From Lamellibrachia columna (lineage: Eukaryota; Annelida; Polychaeta; Sabellida; Siboglinidae), in assembly GCA_963662155.1 (NCBI GenBank), contig OY759274.1, positions 46,981,565 through 47,045,564 on the forward strand: a DNA stretch of 64,000 nucleotides, written 5' to 3'. Position 1 is the first letter of the stretch. Each line of letters opens with the position of its first letter. A program made the position numbers and the translations under genes. A model generated the notes under the pieces. It worked only from the letters and a program-made list of their open reading frames with translations, did no database searches and was not told where the DNA came from. Shown piece after piece: positions 39,634 to 53,667 of this stretch.

Positions 39634-41804
39634 CAACTAGTTCGTGTAGTGTCTACTCCACAACGACTATTAATGTCAAATAGTTCGTCTAGCGTCTACT
39701 CGACAACGACTATTAATGTCAACTAGTTCGTCTAGCATCTACTCGAAAACGACTATTAATGTCAACTAGTTCGTCTATCCTCTACTCGACAACTACTATT
39801 AATGTCAACTAGTTCGTCTCGTGTCTACTCGACAACGACTATTAATGTCAACTAGTTCGTCTCGCGTCCACTCGACAACGACTATTAATGTCAACTAGTT
39901 CGTCTAGTCTCTACTCGACAAAGACTATTAATGTCAACTAGATCGTCTAGCGTCTACTCGACAACGACTATTAATATCAACTAGTTCGTCTAGCGTCTAC
40001 TCGTCAATGATTATTAATGTCAACTAGTTCTTCTCGCGTCTAGTCGACAACTACTATTAATGTCAACTATTTCGTCTAGCGTCTACTCGTCAACGACTAT
40101 TAATGTCAACTAGTTCGTCTTGCGTCTACTCGACAACTACTATTAATGTCAATTAGTTCGTCTAGCGTCTATTCGACGACGACTGTTAATGTCAACTAGT
40201 TCGTCTAGCGGCTACTCGACAATGACTGTTAATGTCAACTAGTTCGTCTAGAGGCTACTCGATAACGACTGTTAATGTCAACTAGTTCGTGTAGCGGCTA
40301 CTCGACAATGACTGTTAATGTCAACTAGTTTGTCTAGCGGCTACACGACAACGACTGTTAATGCAAACTAGTTCGTCTAGCGTCTATTCGACAACGACTA
40401 TTAATGTCAACTACTTCATCTAACGACTACTCGACAACGACTATTAATATCAACTAGTTTGTCTAGCGGCTACTTGTCAATGACTATTAATGTCAACTAG
40501 TTCGTCTAGCGTTTACTCGACAATGACTATTAATGTCAACTAGTTCGTCTAGCGTCTACTCGACAATGACTATTAATGTCAACTAATTCGACTAGCGTCT
40601 ACTCGAAAACGACTATTAATGTCAACTAGTTCGTCTATCCTCTACTCGACAACTACTATTAATGTGAACTAGTTCGTCTCGCGTCTACTCGACAAACACT
40701 ATTAATGTCAACTAGTTCGTCTCGCGTCTACTCGACAACGACTATTAATGTCAACTAGTTCGTCTAGCGTCTACTCGACAATGACTATTAATATCATCTA
40801 GTTCGTGTAGCATCTACTTGACAACGACTATTAATGTCAACTAGTTCGTCTAGCGTCTACTCAACAACGACTATTAATGTCAACTAGTTCTTCCAGCGTC
40901 TACTCGACAACTAGTATTAATGTCAACTAGTTCGTCTAGAGTCTACTCGTCAACGACTATTAATGTCAACTATTTCGTCTAGCCTCTAATCGACAACGAC
41001 TATTAATAGTTACTAGTTCGTCTAGCGTCTATTCGACAACGACTATTAATGTCAACTAGTTCGTCTAGCGGCTACTTGTCAATGACTATTAATGTCAACT
41101 GGTTCGTCTAGCGTTTACACGACAACGACTATTAATGTCACCTAGTTCGTCTAGCGTCTACTCGACAACGATTATTAACGTCAACTAGTTCGTCTAGCGT
41201 CTACTCTACAATGACTATTAATGTCAACTAGTTCGTCTAGCGTCTACTCGACAACGACTATTAATGTCAACTAGTTCGTCTATCCTCTACTCGTCAACTA
41301 CTATTTATGTCAACTAGTTCGTCTCACGTCTACTCTACAACGACTATTAATGTCAACTAGTTCGTCTCGCGTCCACTCGACAACGACTATTAATGTCAAC
41401 TAGTTCGTCTAGCGTCTACTCGACAACGACTATTAAAGTCAACTAATTCGTCTAGCGTCTACTCGACAACGACTATTAATGTCAACTAGTTCGTCTAGCG
41501 GCTACTTGTCAATGACTATTAATATCAACTGGTTCGTCTAGCGTTTACACGACAACGACTATTAATGTCAACTAGTTCGTCTAGCGTCTACTCGACAACG
41601 ATTATTAACGTCAACTAGTTCGTCTAGCGTCTACTCGACAACGACTATTAATGTCAACTAATTCGTCTAGCGTCTACTCGACAACGACTATTAATGTCAA
41701 CTAGTTCGTCTATCCTCTACTCGACAACTACTAGTAATGTCAACTAGTTCGTCTCGCGTCTACTCGACAACGACTACTAATATCAACTAGTTCGTTTAGC
41801 GTCT

Positions 41805-44800
41805 ACTCGACAACGACTATTAATATCAACTAGTTCGTCTAGCGTCTACTCGACAACGACTATTAATGTCAACTAGTTCGTCTAGCCTCTACTCGTCAAC
41901 GACCATTAATGTCAACTAGTTCGTCTAGCCTCTACTCGTCAACGACTATTAATGTCAACTAGTTCGTCTAGCCTCTACTCGACAACGACTATTAATGTCA
42001 ACTAGTTCGTCTAGCGTCTACTCGACAACGACTATTAATATCAACTAGTTCGTCTAGCGTCTACTCGACAACGACTATTAATGTCTACTAGTTCGTCTAG
42101 CGTCTACTCGTCAACGACTATTAATGTCAACTAGTTCGTCTCGCGTCTAGTCGACAACTACTATTAATGTCAACTAGTTCGTCTAGCGTCTACTCGTCAA
42201 CGACTATTAATGTCAACTAGTTCGTCTTGCGTCTACTCGACAACTACTATTAATGTCAACTAGTTCGTCTAGCGGCTACTTGTCAATGACTATTAATGTC
42301 AACTAGTTCGTCTAGCGTTTACTCGACAACGACTATTTATGTCAACTAGTTCGTATAGCGTCTATTCGACAACGACTATTAATGTCAACTAGTTCGTCTA
42401 GCGTCTACTCGACAACGACTATTAATGTCAACTAGTTCGTCTAGCGTCTACTCGTCAACGACTATTAATGTCAACTAGTTCGTCTATCGTCTACTCGAAA
42501 ACGACTATTAATGTCAACTAGTTCGTCTAGCGTCTACTCGACAACGACTATTAATGTCAACTAGTTCGTGTAGTGTCTACTCGACAACGACTATTAATGT
42601 CAACTAGTTCGTGTAGCATCTACTCGGCAATGACTATTAATGTCAACTAGTTCGTTAATCCTCTACTCGACAACTACTATTAATATCAATTAGTTTGTCT
42701 CGCGTCTACTCGACAACGACTATTAATGTCAACTAGTTCGTGTAGTGTCTACTCGACAACGACTATTAATGTCAACTAGTTCGTCTAGCGTCTACTCGAC
42801 AACGACTATTAATGTCAACTAGTTCGTGTAGTGTCTACTCGACAACGACTATTAATGTCAACTAGTTCGTCTAGCGTCTACTCGACAACGACTATTAATG
42901 TCAACTAGTTCGTATCGCGTCTAGTCGACAACTACTATTAATGTCAACTAGTTCGTCTAGCGGCTACTCGACAACGACTGTTAATGCCAACTAGTTCGTC
43001 TAGCGTCTATTCGACAACGACTATTAATGTCAAATACTTCGTCTAGCGTCTACTCGACAACGACTATTAATGTCAACTAGTTCGTCTAGCGGCTACTTGT
43101 CAATGACTATTAATATCAACTGGTTCGTCTAGCGTTTACACGACAACGACTATTAATGTCAACTAGTTCGTCTAGCGTCTACTCGACAACGATTATTAAC
43201 GTCAACTAGTTCGTCTAGCGTCTACTCGACAACGACTATTAATGTCAACTAATTCGTCTAGCGTCTACTCGACAACGACTATTAATGTCAACTAGTTCGT
43301 CTATCCTCTACTCGACAACTACTAGTAATGTCAACTAGTTCGTCTCGCGTCTACTCGACAACGACTATTAATATCAACTAGTTCGTGTAGCATCTACTCG
43401 ACGACGACTATTAATATCAACTAGTTCATCTAGCGTCTACTCAACAACGACTATTAATTTCAACTAGTTCGTCTAGCGTCTACTCGACAACTAGTATTAA
43501 TGTCAACTAGTTCGTCTAGAGTCTACTCGTCAACGACTATTAATGTCAACTAGTTCGTCTAGCGTCTACTCGACAACGACTATTAATATCAACTAGTTCG
43601 TCTAGCGTCTACTCGACAACGACTATTAATGTCAACTAGTTCGTCTAGCCTCTACTCGTCAACGACCATTAATGTCAACTAGTTCGTCTAGCGTCTACTC
43701 GTCAACGACTATTAATGTCAACTAGTTCGTCTAGCCTCTACTCGACAACGACTATTAATGTCAACTATTTCGTCTAGCCTCTACTCGACAACGACTATTA
43801 ATAGTAACTAGTTCGTCTAGCGTCTATTCAACAACGACTATTAATGTCAACTAGTTCGTCTAGCGGCTACTTGTCAATGACTATTAATGTCAACTGGTTC
43901 GTCTAGCGTTTACACGACAACGACTATTAATGTCACCTAGTTCGTCTAGCGTCTACTCGACAACGATTATTAACGTCAACTAGTTCGTCTAGCGTCTACT
44001 CTACAACGACTATTAATGTCAACTAGTTCGTCTAGCGTCTACTCGACAACGACTATTAATGTCAACTAGTTCGTCTATCCTCTACTCGACAACTACTATT
44101 AATGTCAACTAGTTCGTCTCGCGTCTACTCGACATTGGCTTTTAATGTCAACTAGTTCGTCTCGCGTCCACTCGACAACGACTATTAATGTCATCTAGTT
44201 CGTCTAGCGTCTACTCGACAACGACTATTAATATCAACTAGTTCGTCTAGCGTCTACTCGACAACGACTATTAATGTCAACTAGTTCGTCTAGCCTCTAC
44301 TCGTCAACGACCATTAATGTCAACTAGTTCGTCTAGCCTCTACTCGTCAACGACTATTAATGTCAACTAGTTCGTCTAGCCTCTACTCGACAACGACTAT
44401 TAATGTCAACTAGTTCGTCTAGCGTCTACTCGACAACGACTATTAATATCAACTAGTTCGTCTAGCGTCTACTCGACAACGACTATTAATGTCTACTAGT
44501 TCGTCTAGCGTCTACTCGTCAACGACTATTAATGTCAACTAGTTCGTCTCGCGTCTAGTCGACAACTACTATTAATGTCAACTAGTTCGTCTAGCGTCTA
44601 CTCGTCAACGACTATTAATGTCAACTAGTTCGTCTTGCGTCTACTCGACAACTACTATTAATGTCAACTAGTTCGTCTAGCGGCTACTTGTCAATGACTA
44701 TTAATGTCAACTAGTTCGTCTAGCGTTTACTCGACAACGACTATTTATGTCAACTAGTTCGTATAGCGTCTATTCGACAACGACTATTAATGTCAACTAG

Positions 44801-46620
44801 TTCGTCTAGCGTCTACTCGACAACGACTATTAATGTCAACTAGTTCGTCTAGCGTCTACTCGTCAACGACTATTAATGTCAACTAGTTCGTCTATCGTCT
44901 ACTCGAAAACGACTATTAATGTCAACTAGTTCGTCTAGCGTCTACTCGACAACGACTATTAATGTCAACTAGTTCGTGTAGTGTCTACTCGACAACGACT
45001 ATTAATGTCAACTAGTTCGTGTAGCATCTACTCGGCAATGACTATTAATGTCAACTAGTTCGTTAATCCTCTACTCGACAACTACTATTAATATCAATTA
45101 GTTTGTCTCGCGTCTACTCGACAACGACTATTAATGTCAACTAGTTCGTGTAGTGTCTACTCGACAACGACTATTAATGTCAACTAGTTCGTCTAGCGTC
45201 TACTCGACAACGACTATTAATGTCAACTAGTTCGTGTAGTGTCTACTCGACAACGACTATTAATGTCAACTAGTTCGTCTAGCGTCTACTCGACAACGAC
45301 TATTAATGTCAACTAGTTCGTATCGCGTCTAGTCGACAACTACTATTAATGTCAACTAGTTCGTCTAGCGGCTACTCGACAACGACTGTTAATGCCAACT
45401 AGTTCGTCTAGCGTCTATTCGACAACGACTATTAATGTCAAATACTTCGTCTAGCGTCTACTCGACAACGACTATTAATGTCAACTAGTTCGTCTAGCGG
45501 CTACTTGTCAATGACTATTAATATCAACTGGTTCGTCTAGCGTTTACACGACAACGACTATTAATGTCAACTAGTTCGTCTAGCGTCTACTCGACAACGA
45601 TTATTAACGTCAACTAGTTCGTCTAGCGTCTACTCGACAACGACTATTAATGTCAACTAATTCGTCTAGCGTCTACTCGACAACGACTATTAATGTCAAC
45701 TAGTTCGTCTATCCTCTACTCGACAACTACTAGTAATGTCAACTAGTTCGTCTCGCGTCTACTCGACAACGACTATTAATATCAACTAGTTCGTGTAGCA
45801 TCTACTCGACGACGACTATTAATATCAACTAGTTCATCTAGCGTCTACTCAACAACGACTATTAATTTCAACTAGTTCGTCTAGCGTCTACTCGACAACT
45901 AGTATTAATGTCAACTAGTTCGTCTAGAGTCTACTCGTCAACGACTATTAATGTCAACTAGTTCGTCTAGCGTCTACTCGACAACGACTATTAATATCAA
46001 CTAGTTCGTCTAGCGTCTACTCGACAACGACTATTAATGTCAACTAGTTCGTCTAGCCTCTACTCGTCAACGACCATTAATGTCAACTAGTTCGTCTAGC
46101 GTCTACTCGTCAACGACTATTAATGTCAACTAGTTCGTCTAGCCTCTACTCGACAACGACTATTAATGTCAACTATTTCGTCTAGCCTCTACTCGACAAC
46201 GACTATTAATAGTAACTAGTTCGTCTAGCGTCTATTCAACAACGACTATTAATGTCAACTAGTTCGTCTAGCGGCTACTTGTCAATGACTATTAATGTCA
46301 ACTGGTTCGTCTAGCGTTTACACGACAACGACTATTAATGTCACCTAGTTCGTCTAGCGTCTACTCGACAACGATTATTAACGTCAACTAGTTCGTCTAG
46401 CGTCTACTCTACAACGACTATTAATGTCAACTAGTTCGTCTAGCGTCTACTCGACAACGACTATTAATGTCAACTAGTTCGTCTATCCTCTACTCGACAA
46501 CTACTATTAATGTCAACTAGTTCGTCTCGCGTCTACTCGACATTGGCTTTTAATGTCAACTAGTTCGTCTCGCGTCCACTCGACAACGACTATTAATGTC
46601 ATCTAGTTCGTCTAGCGTCT
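41805..46620 (+). repeat. 2,408-bp tandem duplication, block 2
   Basis: The block 2 counterpart at shift 33,239: about 41,805-44,212 and 44,213-46,620. CGACATTGG lies at 44,130 and 46,538, and CGTTAATCC at 42,654 in the first copy with the matching variant near 45,062 in the second. The pair predates the block duplication. The TCGTCTTGC change near 11,308 is not found here, so that change is private to block 1. Confidence 0.85.
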
Positions 46621-49600
46621 ACTTGACAACGACTATTAATGTCAACTAGTTCGTGTAGCATCTACTCGACAACGACTATTAATGTCAACTAGTTCGTCTA
46701 GCCTCTACACCACAAAGACTATTAATGTCAACTAGTTCGTCTAGCGTCTACTCGACAACGACTATTAATGTCAACTAGTTCGTGTTGCGTCTACTCGACA
46801 ATGATTATTAATGTCAACTAGTTCGTCTAGCGTCTACTCGACAACGACTATTAATGTCAACTAGTTCGTCTATCGTCTACTCAACAACGACTGTTAATGT
46901 CAACTAGTTCGTCTAGCGGCCACTCGACAACGACTGTTAATGTCAACTAGTTCGTCTAGCGGCTACTCGAAAACGACTGTTATTGTCAACTAGTTCGTCT
47001 AGCGGCTACTCGACAACGACTGTTAATGTCAACTAGTTCGTCTAGCGGCTACTCGACAACGACTGTTAATGCCAACTAGTTCGTCTAGCGTCTATTCGAC
47101 AACGACTATTAATGTCAAATACTTCGTCTAGCGTCTACTCGACAACGACTATTAATGTCAACTAGTTCGTCTAGCGGCTACTTGTCAATGACTATTAATA
47201 TCAACTGGTTCGTCTAGCGTTTACACGACAACGACTATTAATGTCAACTAGTTCGTCTAGCGTCTACTCGACAACGATTATTAACGTCAACTAGTTCGTC
47301 TAGCATCTACTCGACAACGACTATTAATGTCAACTAGTTCGTCTTGCGTCTACTCAACAACGACTATTAATGTCAACTTGTTCGTCTAGTGTCTACTCGA
47401 CAACGATTATTAATATCAACTAGTTCGTCTAACGGCTACTTGTCAATGACTATTAATATCAACTAGTTCGTCTAGCGTTTACTCGACAACGACTATTAAT
47501 GTCAATTAGTTCGTCTAGCGTCTACTCGACAAAGACTATTAATGTCAACTAGTTCGTCTATCCTCTACTCGACAACGACTATTAATGTCAACTAGTTCGT
47601 GTAGCATCTACTCGACAACGGCTATTAATGTCAACTAGTTCGTGTAGTGTCTACTCCACAACGACTATTAATGTCAAATAGTTCGTCTAGCGTCTACTCG
47701 ACAACGACTATTAATGTCAACTAGTTCGTCTAGCATCTACTCGATAACGACTATTAATGTCAACTAGTTCGTCTATCCTCTACTCGACAACTACTATTAA
47801 TGTCAACTAGTTCGTCTCGTGTCTACTCGACAACGACTATTAATGTCAACTAGTTCGTCTCGCGTCCACTCGACAACGACTATTAATGTCAACTAGTTCG
47901 TCTAGTCTCTACTCGACAAAGACTATTAATGTCAACTAGATCGTCTAGCGTCTACTCGACAACGACTATTAATATCAACTAGTTCGTCTAGCGTCTACTC
48001 GACAACGACTATTAATGCCAACTAGTTCGTCTAGCGTCTACTCGTCAATGACTATTAATGTCAACTAGTTCTTCTCGCGTCTAGTCGACAACTACTATTA
48101 ATGTCAACTATTTCGTCTAGCGTCTACTCGTCAACGACTATTAATGTCAACTAGTTCGTCTTGCGTCTACTCGACAACTACTATTAATGTCAATTAGTTC
48201 GTCTAGCGTCTATTCGAAGACGACTGTTAATGTCAACTAGTTCGTCTAGCGGCTACTCGACAATGACTGTTAATGTCAACTAGTTCGTCTAGCGGCTACT
48301 CGATAACGACTGTTAATGTCAACTAGTTCGTCTTGCGGCTACTCGACAATGACTGTTAATGTCAACTAGTTTGTCTAGCGGCTACACGACAACGACTGTT
48401 AATGCAAACTAGTTCGTCTAGCGTCTATTCGACAACGACTATTAATGTCAACTACTTCATCTAACGACTACTTGACAACGACTATTAATATCAACTAGTT
48501 TGTCTAGCGGCTACTTGTCAATGACTATTAATGTCAACTAGTTCGTCTAGCGTTTACTCGACAACGACTATTAATGTCAACTAGTTCGTCTAGCGTCTAC
48601 TCGACAACGACTATTAATGTCAACTAGTTCGTCTAGCGTCTACTCGACAACGACTATTAATGTCAACTAGTTCGTCTATCCTCTACTCGACAACTACTAG
48701 TAATGTCAACTAGTTCGTCTCGCGTCTACTCGACAACGACTATTAATATCAACTAGTCCGTCTAGCGTCTACTCGACAACGACTATTAATATCAACTAGT
48801 TCGTCTAGCGTCTACTCGACAACGACTATTAATGTCAACTAGTTCGTCTAGCCTCTACTCGTCAACGACCATTAATGTCAACTAGTTCGTCTAGCCTCTA
48901 CTCGTCAACGACTATTAATGTCAACTAGTTCGTCTAGCCTCTACTCGACAACGACTATTAATGTCAACTAGTTCTTCTAGCGTCTACTCGACAACGACTA
49001 TTAATATTAACTAGTTCGTCTAGCTTCTACTCGACAACGACTATTAATGTCTACTAGTTCGTCTAGCGTCTACTCGTCAACGACTATTAATGTCAACTAG
49101 TTCGTCTCGCGTGTAGTCGACAACTACTATTAATGTCAACTAGTTCGTCTAGCGTCTACTCGTCAACGACTATTAATGTCAACTAGTTCGTCTTGCGTCT
49201 ACTCGACAACTACTATTAATGTCAACTAGTTCGTCTAGCGGCTACTTGTCAATGACTATTAATGTCAACTAGTTCGTCTAGCGTTTACTCGACAACGACT
49301 ATTTATGTCAACTAGTTCGTATAGCGTCTACTCGACAACGACTATTAATGTCAACTAGTTCGTCTAGCGTCTACTCGACAACGACTATTAATGTCAACTA
49401 GTTCGTCTAGCGTCTTCTCGTCAACGACTATTAATGTCAACTAGTTCGTCTATCCTCTACTCGAAAACGACTATTAATGTCAACTAGTTCGTCTAGCGTC
49501 TACTCGACAACGACTATTAATGTCAACTAGTTCGTGTAGTGTCTACTCGACAACGACTATTAATGTCAACTAGTTCGTGTAGCATCTACTCGGCAATGAC

Positions 49601-50539
49601 TATTAATGTCAACTAGTTCGTCTATCCTCTACTCGACAACTACTATTAATATCAATTAGTTCGTCTCGCGTCTACTCGACAACGACTATTAATGTCAACT
49701 AGTTCGTGTAGTGTCTACTCGACAACGACTATTAATATCAACTAGTTCGTCTAGCGTCTACTCGACAACGACTATTAATGTCAACTAGTTCGTGTAGTGT
49801 CTACTCGACAACGACTATTAATGTCAACTAGTTCGTCTAGCGTCTACTCGACAACGACTATTAATGTCAACTAGTTCGTATCGCGTCTAGTCGACAACTA
49901 CTATTAATGTCAACTAGTTCGTCTAGCGGCTACTCGACAACGACTGTTAATGCCAACTAGTTCGTCTAGCGTCTATTCGACAACGACTATTAATGTCAAA
50001 TACTTCGTCTAGCGTCTACTCGACAACGACTATTAATGTCAACTAGTTCGTCTAGCGGCTACTTGTCAATGACTATTAATATCAACTGGTTCGTCTAGCG
50101 TTTACACGACAACGACTATTAATGTCAACTAGTTCGTCTAGCGTCTACTCGACAACGATTATTAACGTCAACTAGTTCGTCTAGCGTCTACTCGACAACG
50201 ACTATTAATGTCAACTAATTCGTCTAGCGTCTACTCGACAACGACTATTAATGTCAACTAGTTCGTCTATCCTCTACTCGACAACTACTAGTAATGTCAA
50301 CTAGTTCGTCTCGCGTCTACTCGACAACGACTATTAATATCAACTAGTTCGTGTAGCATCTACTCGACGACGACTATTAATGTCAACTAGTTCATCTAGC
50401 GTCTACTCAACAACGACTATTAATTTCAACTAGTTCGTCTAGCGTCTATTCGACAACTAGTATTAATGTCAACTAGTTCGTCTAGAGTCTACTCGTCAAC
50501 GACTATTAATGTCAACTAGTTCGTCTAGCGTCTACTCGA

Positions 50540-50546
50540 CAACGAC
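50540..50546 (+). other. Junction of the 7,654-bp length difference in block 2
   Basis: Left of this point the sequence follows block 1 at shift 33,239 (source ends at about 17,307). Right of it, it follows block 1 at shift 25,585 (source resumes at about 24,962). The monomer is a chimera: ACTCGAC upstream matches the left source, while GACCATT downstream matches the right source, which itself reads ACTCGTC upstream. The switch is therefore confined to the shared stretch between 50,540 and 50,546. The difference is 7,654 bp, exactly 178 monomers. Confidence 0.8.
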
Positions 50547-53500
50547 CATTAATGTCAACTAGTTCGTCTAGCCTCTACTCGTCAATGACTATTAATGTCA
50601 ACTAGTTCGTCTAGCCTCTACTCGACAACGACTATTAATGTCAACTAGTTCGTCTAGCGTCTACTCGACAACGACTATTAATATTAACTAGTTCGTCTAG
50701 CGTCTACTCGACAACGACTATTAATGTCTACTAGTTCGTCTAGCGTCTACTCGTCAACGACTATTAATGTCAACTAGTTCGTCTCGCGTCTAGTCGACAA
50801 CTACTATTAATGTCAACTAGTTCGTCTAGCGTCTACTCGTCAACGACTATTAATGTCAACTAGTTCGTCTTGCGTCTACTCGACAACTACTATTAATGTC
50901 AACTAGTTCGTCTAGCGGCTACTTGTCAATGACTATTAATGTCAACTAGTTCGTCTAGCGTTTACTCGACAACGACTATTTATGTCAACTAGTTCGTATA
51001 GCGTCTACTCGACAACGACTATTAATGTCAACTATATCGTCTAGCGTCTACTCGACAACGACTATTAATGTCAACTAGTTCGTCTAGCGTCTACTCGTCA
51101 ACGACTATTAATGTCAACTAGTTCGTCTATCCTCTACTCGAAAACGACTATTAATGTCAACTAGTTCGTCTAGCGTCTACTCGACAACGACTATTAATGT
51201 CAACTAGTTCGTGTAGTGTCTACTCGACAACGACTATTAATGTCAACTAGTTCGTGTAGCATCTACTCGGCAATGACTATTAATGTCAACTAGTTCGTCT
51301 ATCCTCTACTCGACAACTACTATTAATATCAATTAGTTCGTCTCGCGTCTACTCGACAACGACTATTAATGTCAACTAGTTCGTGTAGTGTCTACTCGAC
51401 AACGACTATTAATATCAACTAGTTCGTCTAGCGTCTACTCGACAACGACTATTAATGTCAACTAGTTCGTGTAGTGTCTACTCGACAACGACTATTAATG
51501 TCAACTAGTTCGTCTAGCGTCTACTCGACAACGACTATTAATGTCAACTAGTTCGTATCGCGTCTAGTCGACAACTACTATTAATGTCAACTAGTTCGTC
51601 TAGCGGCTACTCGACAACGACTGTTAATGCCAACTAGTTCGTCTAGCGTCTATTCGACAACGACTATTAATGTCAAATACTTCGTCTAGCGTCTACTCGA
51701 CAACGACTATTAATGTCAACTAGTTCGTCTAGCGGCTACTTGTCAATGACTATTAATATCAACTGGTTCGTCTAGCGTTTACACGACAACGACTATTAAT
51801 GTCAACTAGTTCGTCTAGCGTCTACTCGACAACGATTATTAACGTCAACTAGTTCGTCTAGCGTCTACTCGACAACGACTATTAATATCAACTAATTCGT
51901 CTAGCGTCTACTCGACAACGACTATTAATGTCAACTAGTTCGTCTATCCTCTACTCGACAACTACTAGTAATGTCAACTAGTTCGTCTCGCGTCTACTCG
52001 ACAACGACTATTAATATCAACTATTTCGTGTAGCATCTACTCGACGACGACTATTAATGTCAACTAGTTCATCTAGCGTCTACTCAACAACGACTATTAA
52101 TTTCAACTAGTTCGTCTAGCGTCTACTCGACAACTAGTATTAATGTCAACTAGTTCGTCTAGAGTCTACTCGTCAACGACTATTAATGTCAACTAGTTCG
52201 TCTAGCGTCTACTCGACAACGACTATTAATATCAACTAGTTCGTCTAGCGTCTACTCGACAACGACTATTAATGTCAACTAGTTCGTCTAGCCTCTACTC
52301 GTCAACGACCATTAATGTTAACTAGTTCGTCTAGCGTCTACTCGTCAACGACTATTAATGTCAACTAGTTCGTCTAGCCTCTACTCGACAACGACTATTA
52401 ATGTCAACTATTTCGTCTAGCCTCTACTCGACAACGACTATTAATAGTAACTAGTTCGTCTAGCGTCTATTCGACAACGACTATTAATGTCAACTAGTTC
52501 GTCTAGCGGCTACTTGTCAATGACTATTAATGTCAACTGGTTCGTCTAGCGTTTACACGAAAACGACTATTAATGTCACCTAGTTCGTCTAGCGTCTACT
52601 CGACAACGATTATTAACGTCAACTAGTTCGTCTAGCGTCTACTCTACAACGACTATTAATGTCAACTAGTCCGTCTAGCGTCTACTCGACAACGACTATT
52701 AATGTCAACTAGTTCGTCTATCCTCTACTCGACAACTACTATTAATGTCAACTAGTTCGTCTCGCGTCTACTCGACATTGGCTATTAATGTCAACTAGTT
52801 CGTCTCGCGTCCACTCGACAACGACTATTAATGTCAACTAGTTCGTCTAGCGTCTACTTGACAACGACTATTAATGTCAACTAGTTCGTGTAGCATCTAC
52901 TCGACAACGACTATTAATGTCAACTAGTTCGTCTAGCCTCTACACCACAAAGACTATTAATGTCAACTAGTTCGTCTAGCGTCTACTCGACAACGACTAT
53001 TAATGTCAACTAGTTCGTGTTGCGTCTACTCGACAATGATTATTAATGTCAACTAGTTCGTCTAGCGTCTACTCGACAACGACTATTAATGTCAACTAGT
53101 TCGTCTATCGTCTACTCAACAACGACTGTTAATGTCAACTAGTTCGTCTAGCGGCCACTCGACAACGACTGTTAATGTCAACTAGTTCGTCTAGCGGCTA
53201 CTCGAAAACGACTGTTATTGTCAACTAGTTCGTCTAGCGGCTACTCGACAACGACTGTTAATGTCAACTAGTTCGTCTAGCGGCTACTCGACAACGACTG
53301 TTAATGCCAACTAGTTCGTCTAGCGTCTATTCGACAACGACTATTAATGTCAAATACTTCGTCTAGCGTCTACTCGACAACGACTATTAATGTCAACTAG
53401 TTCGTCTAGCGGCTACTTGTCAATGACTATTAATATCAACTGGTTCGTCTAGCGTTTACACGACAACGACTATTAATGTCAACTAGTTCGTCTAGCGTCT

Positions 53501-53654
53501 ACTCGACAACGATTATTAACGTCAACTAGTTCGTCTAGCATCTACTCGACAACGACTATTAATGTCAACTAGTTCGTCTTGCGTCTACTCAACAACGACT
53601 ATTAATGTCAACTTGTTCGTCTAGTGTCTACTCGACAACGATTATTAATATCAA

Positions 53655-53667
53655 CTAGTTCCTGTAG
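53655..53667 (+). other. Six-monomer loss junction with CCTGTAG (block 2)
   Basis: Block 2 counterpart of the junction at 28,070-28,082 (shift 25,585), with the same TTCCTGTAGTG sequence. It confirms that the 258-bp loss is older than the block duplication. Confidence 0.65.
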
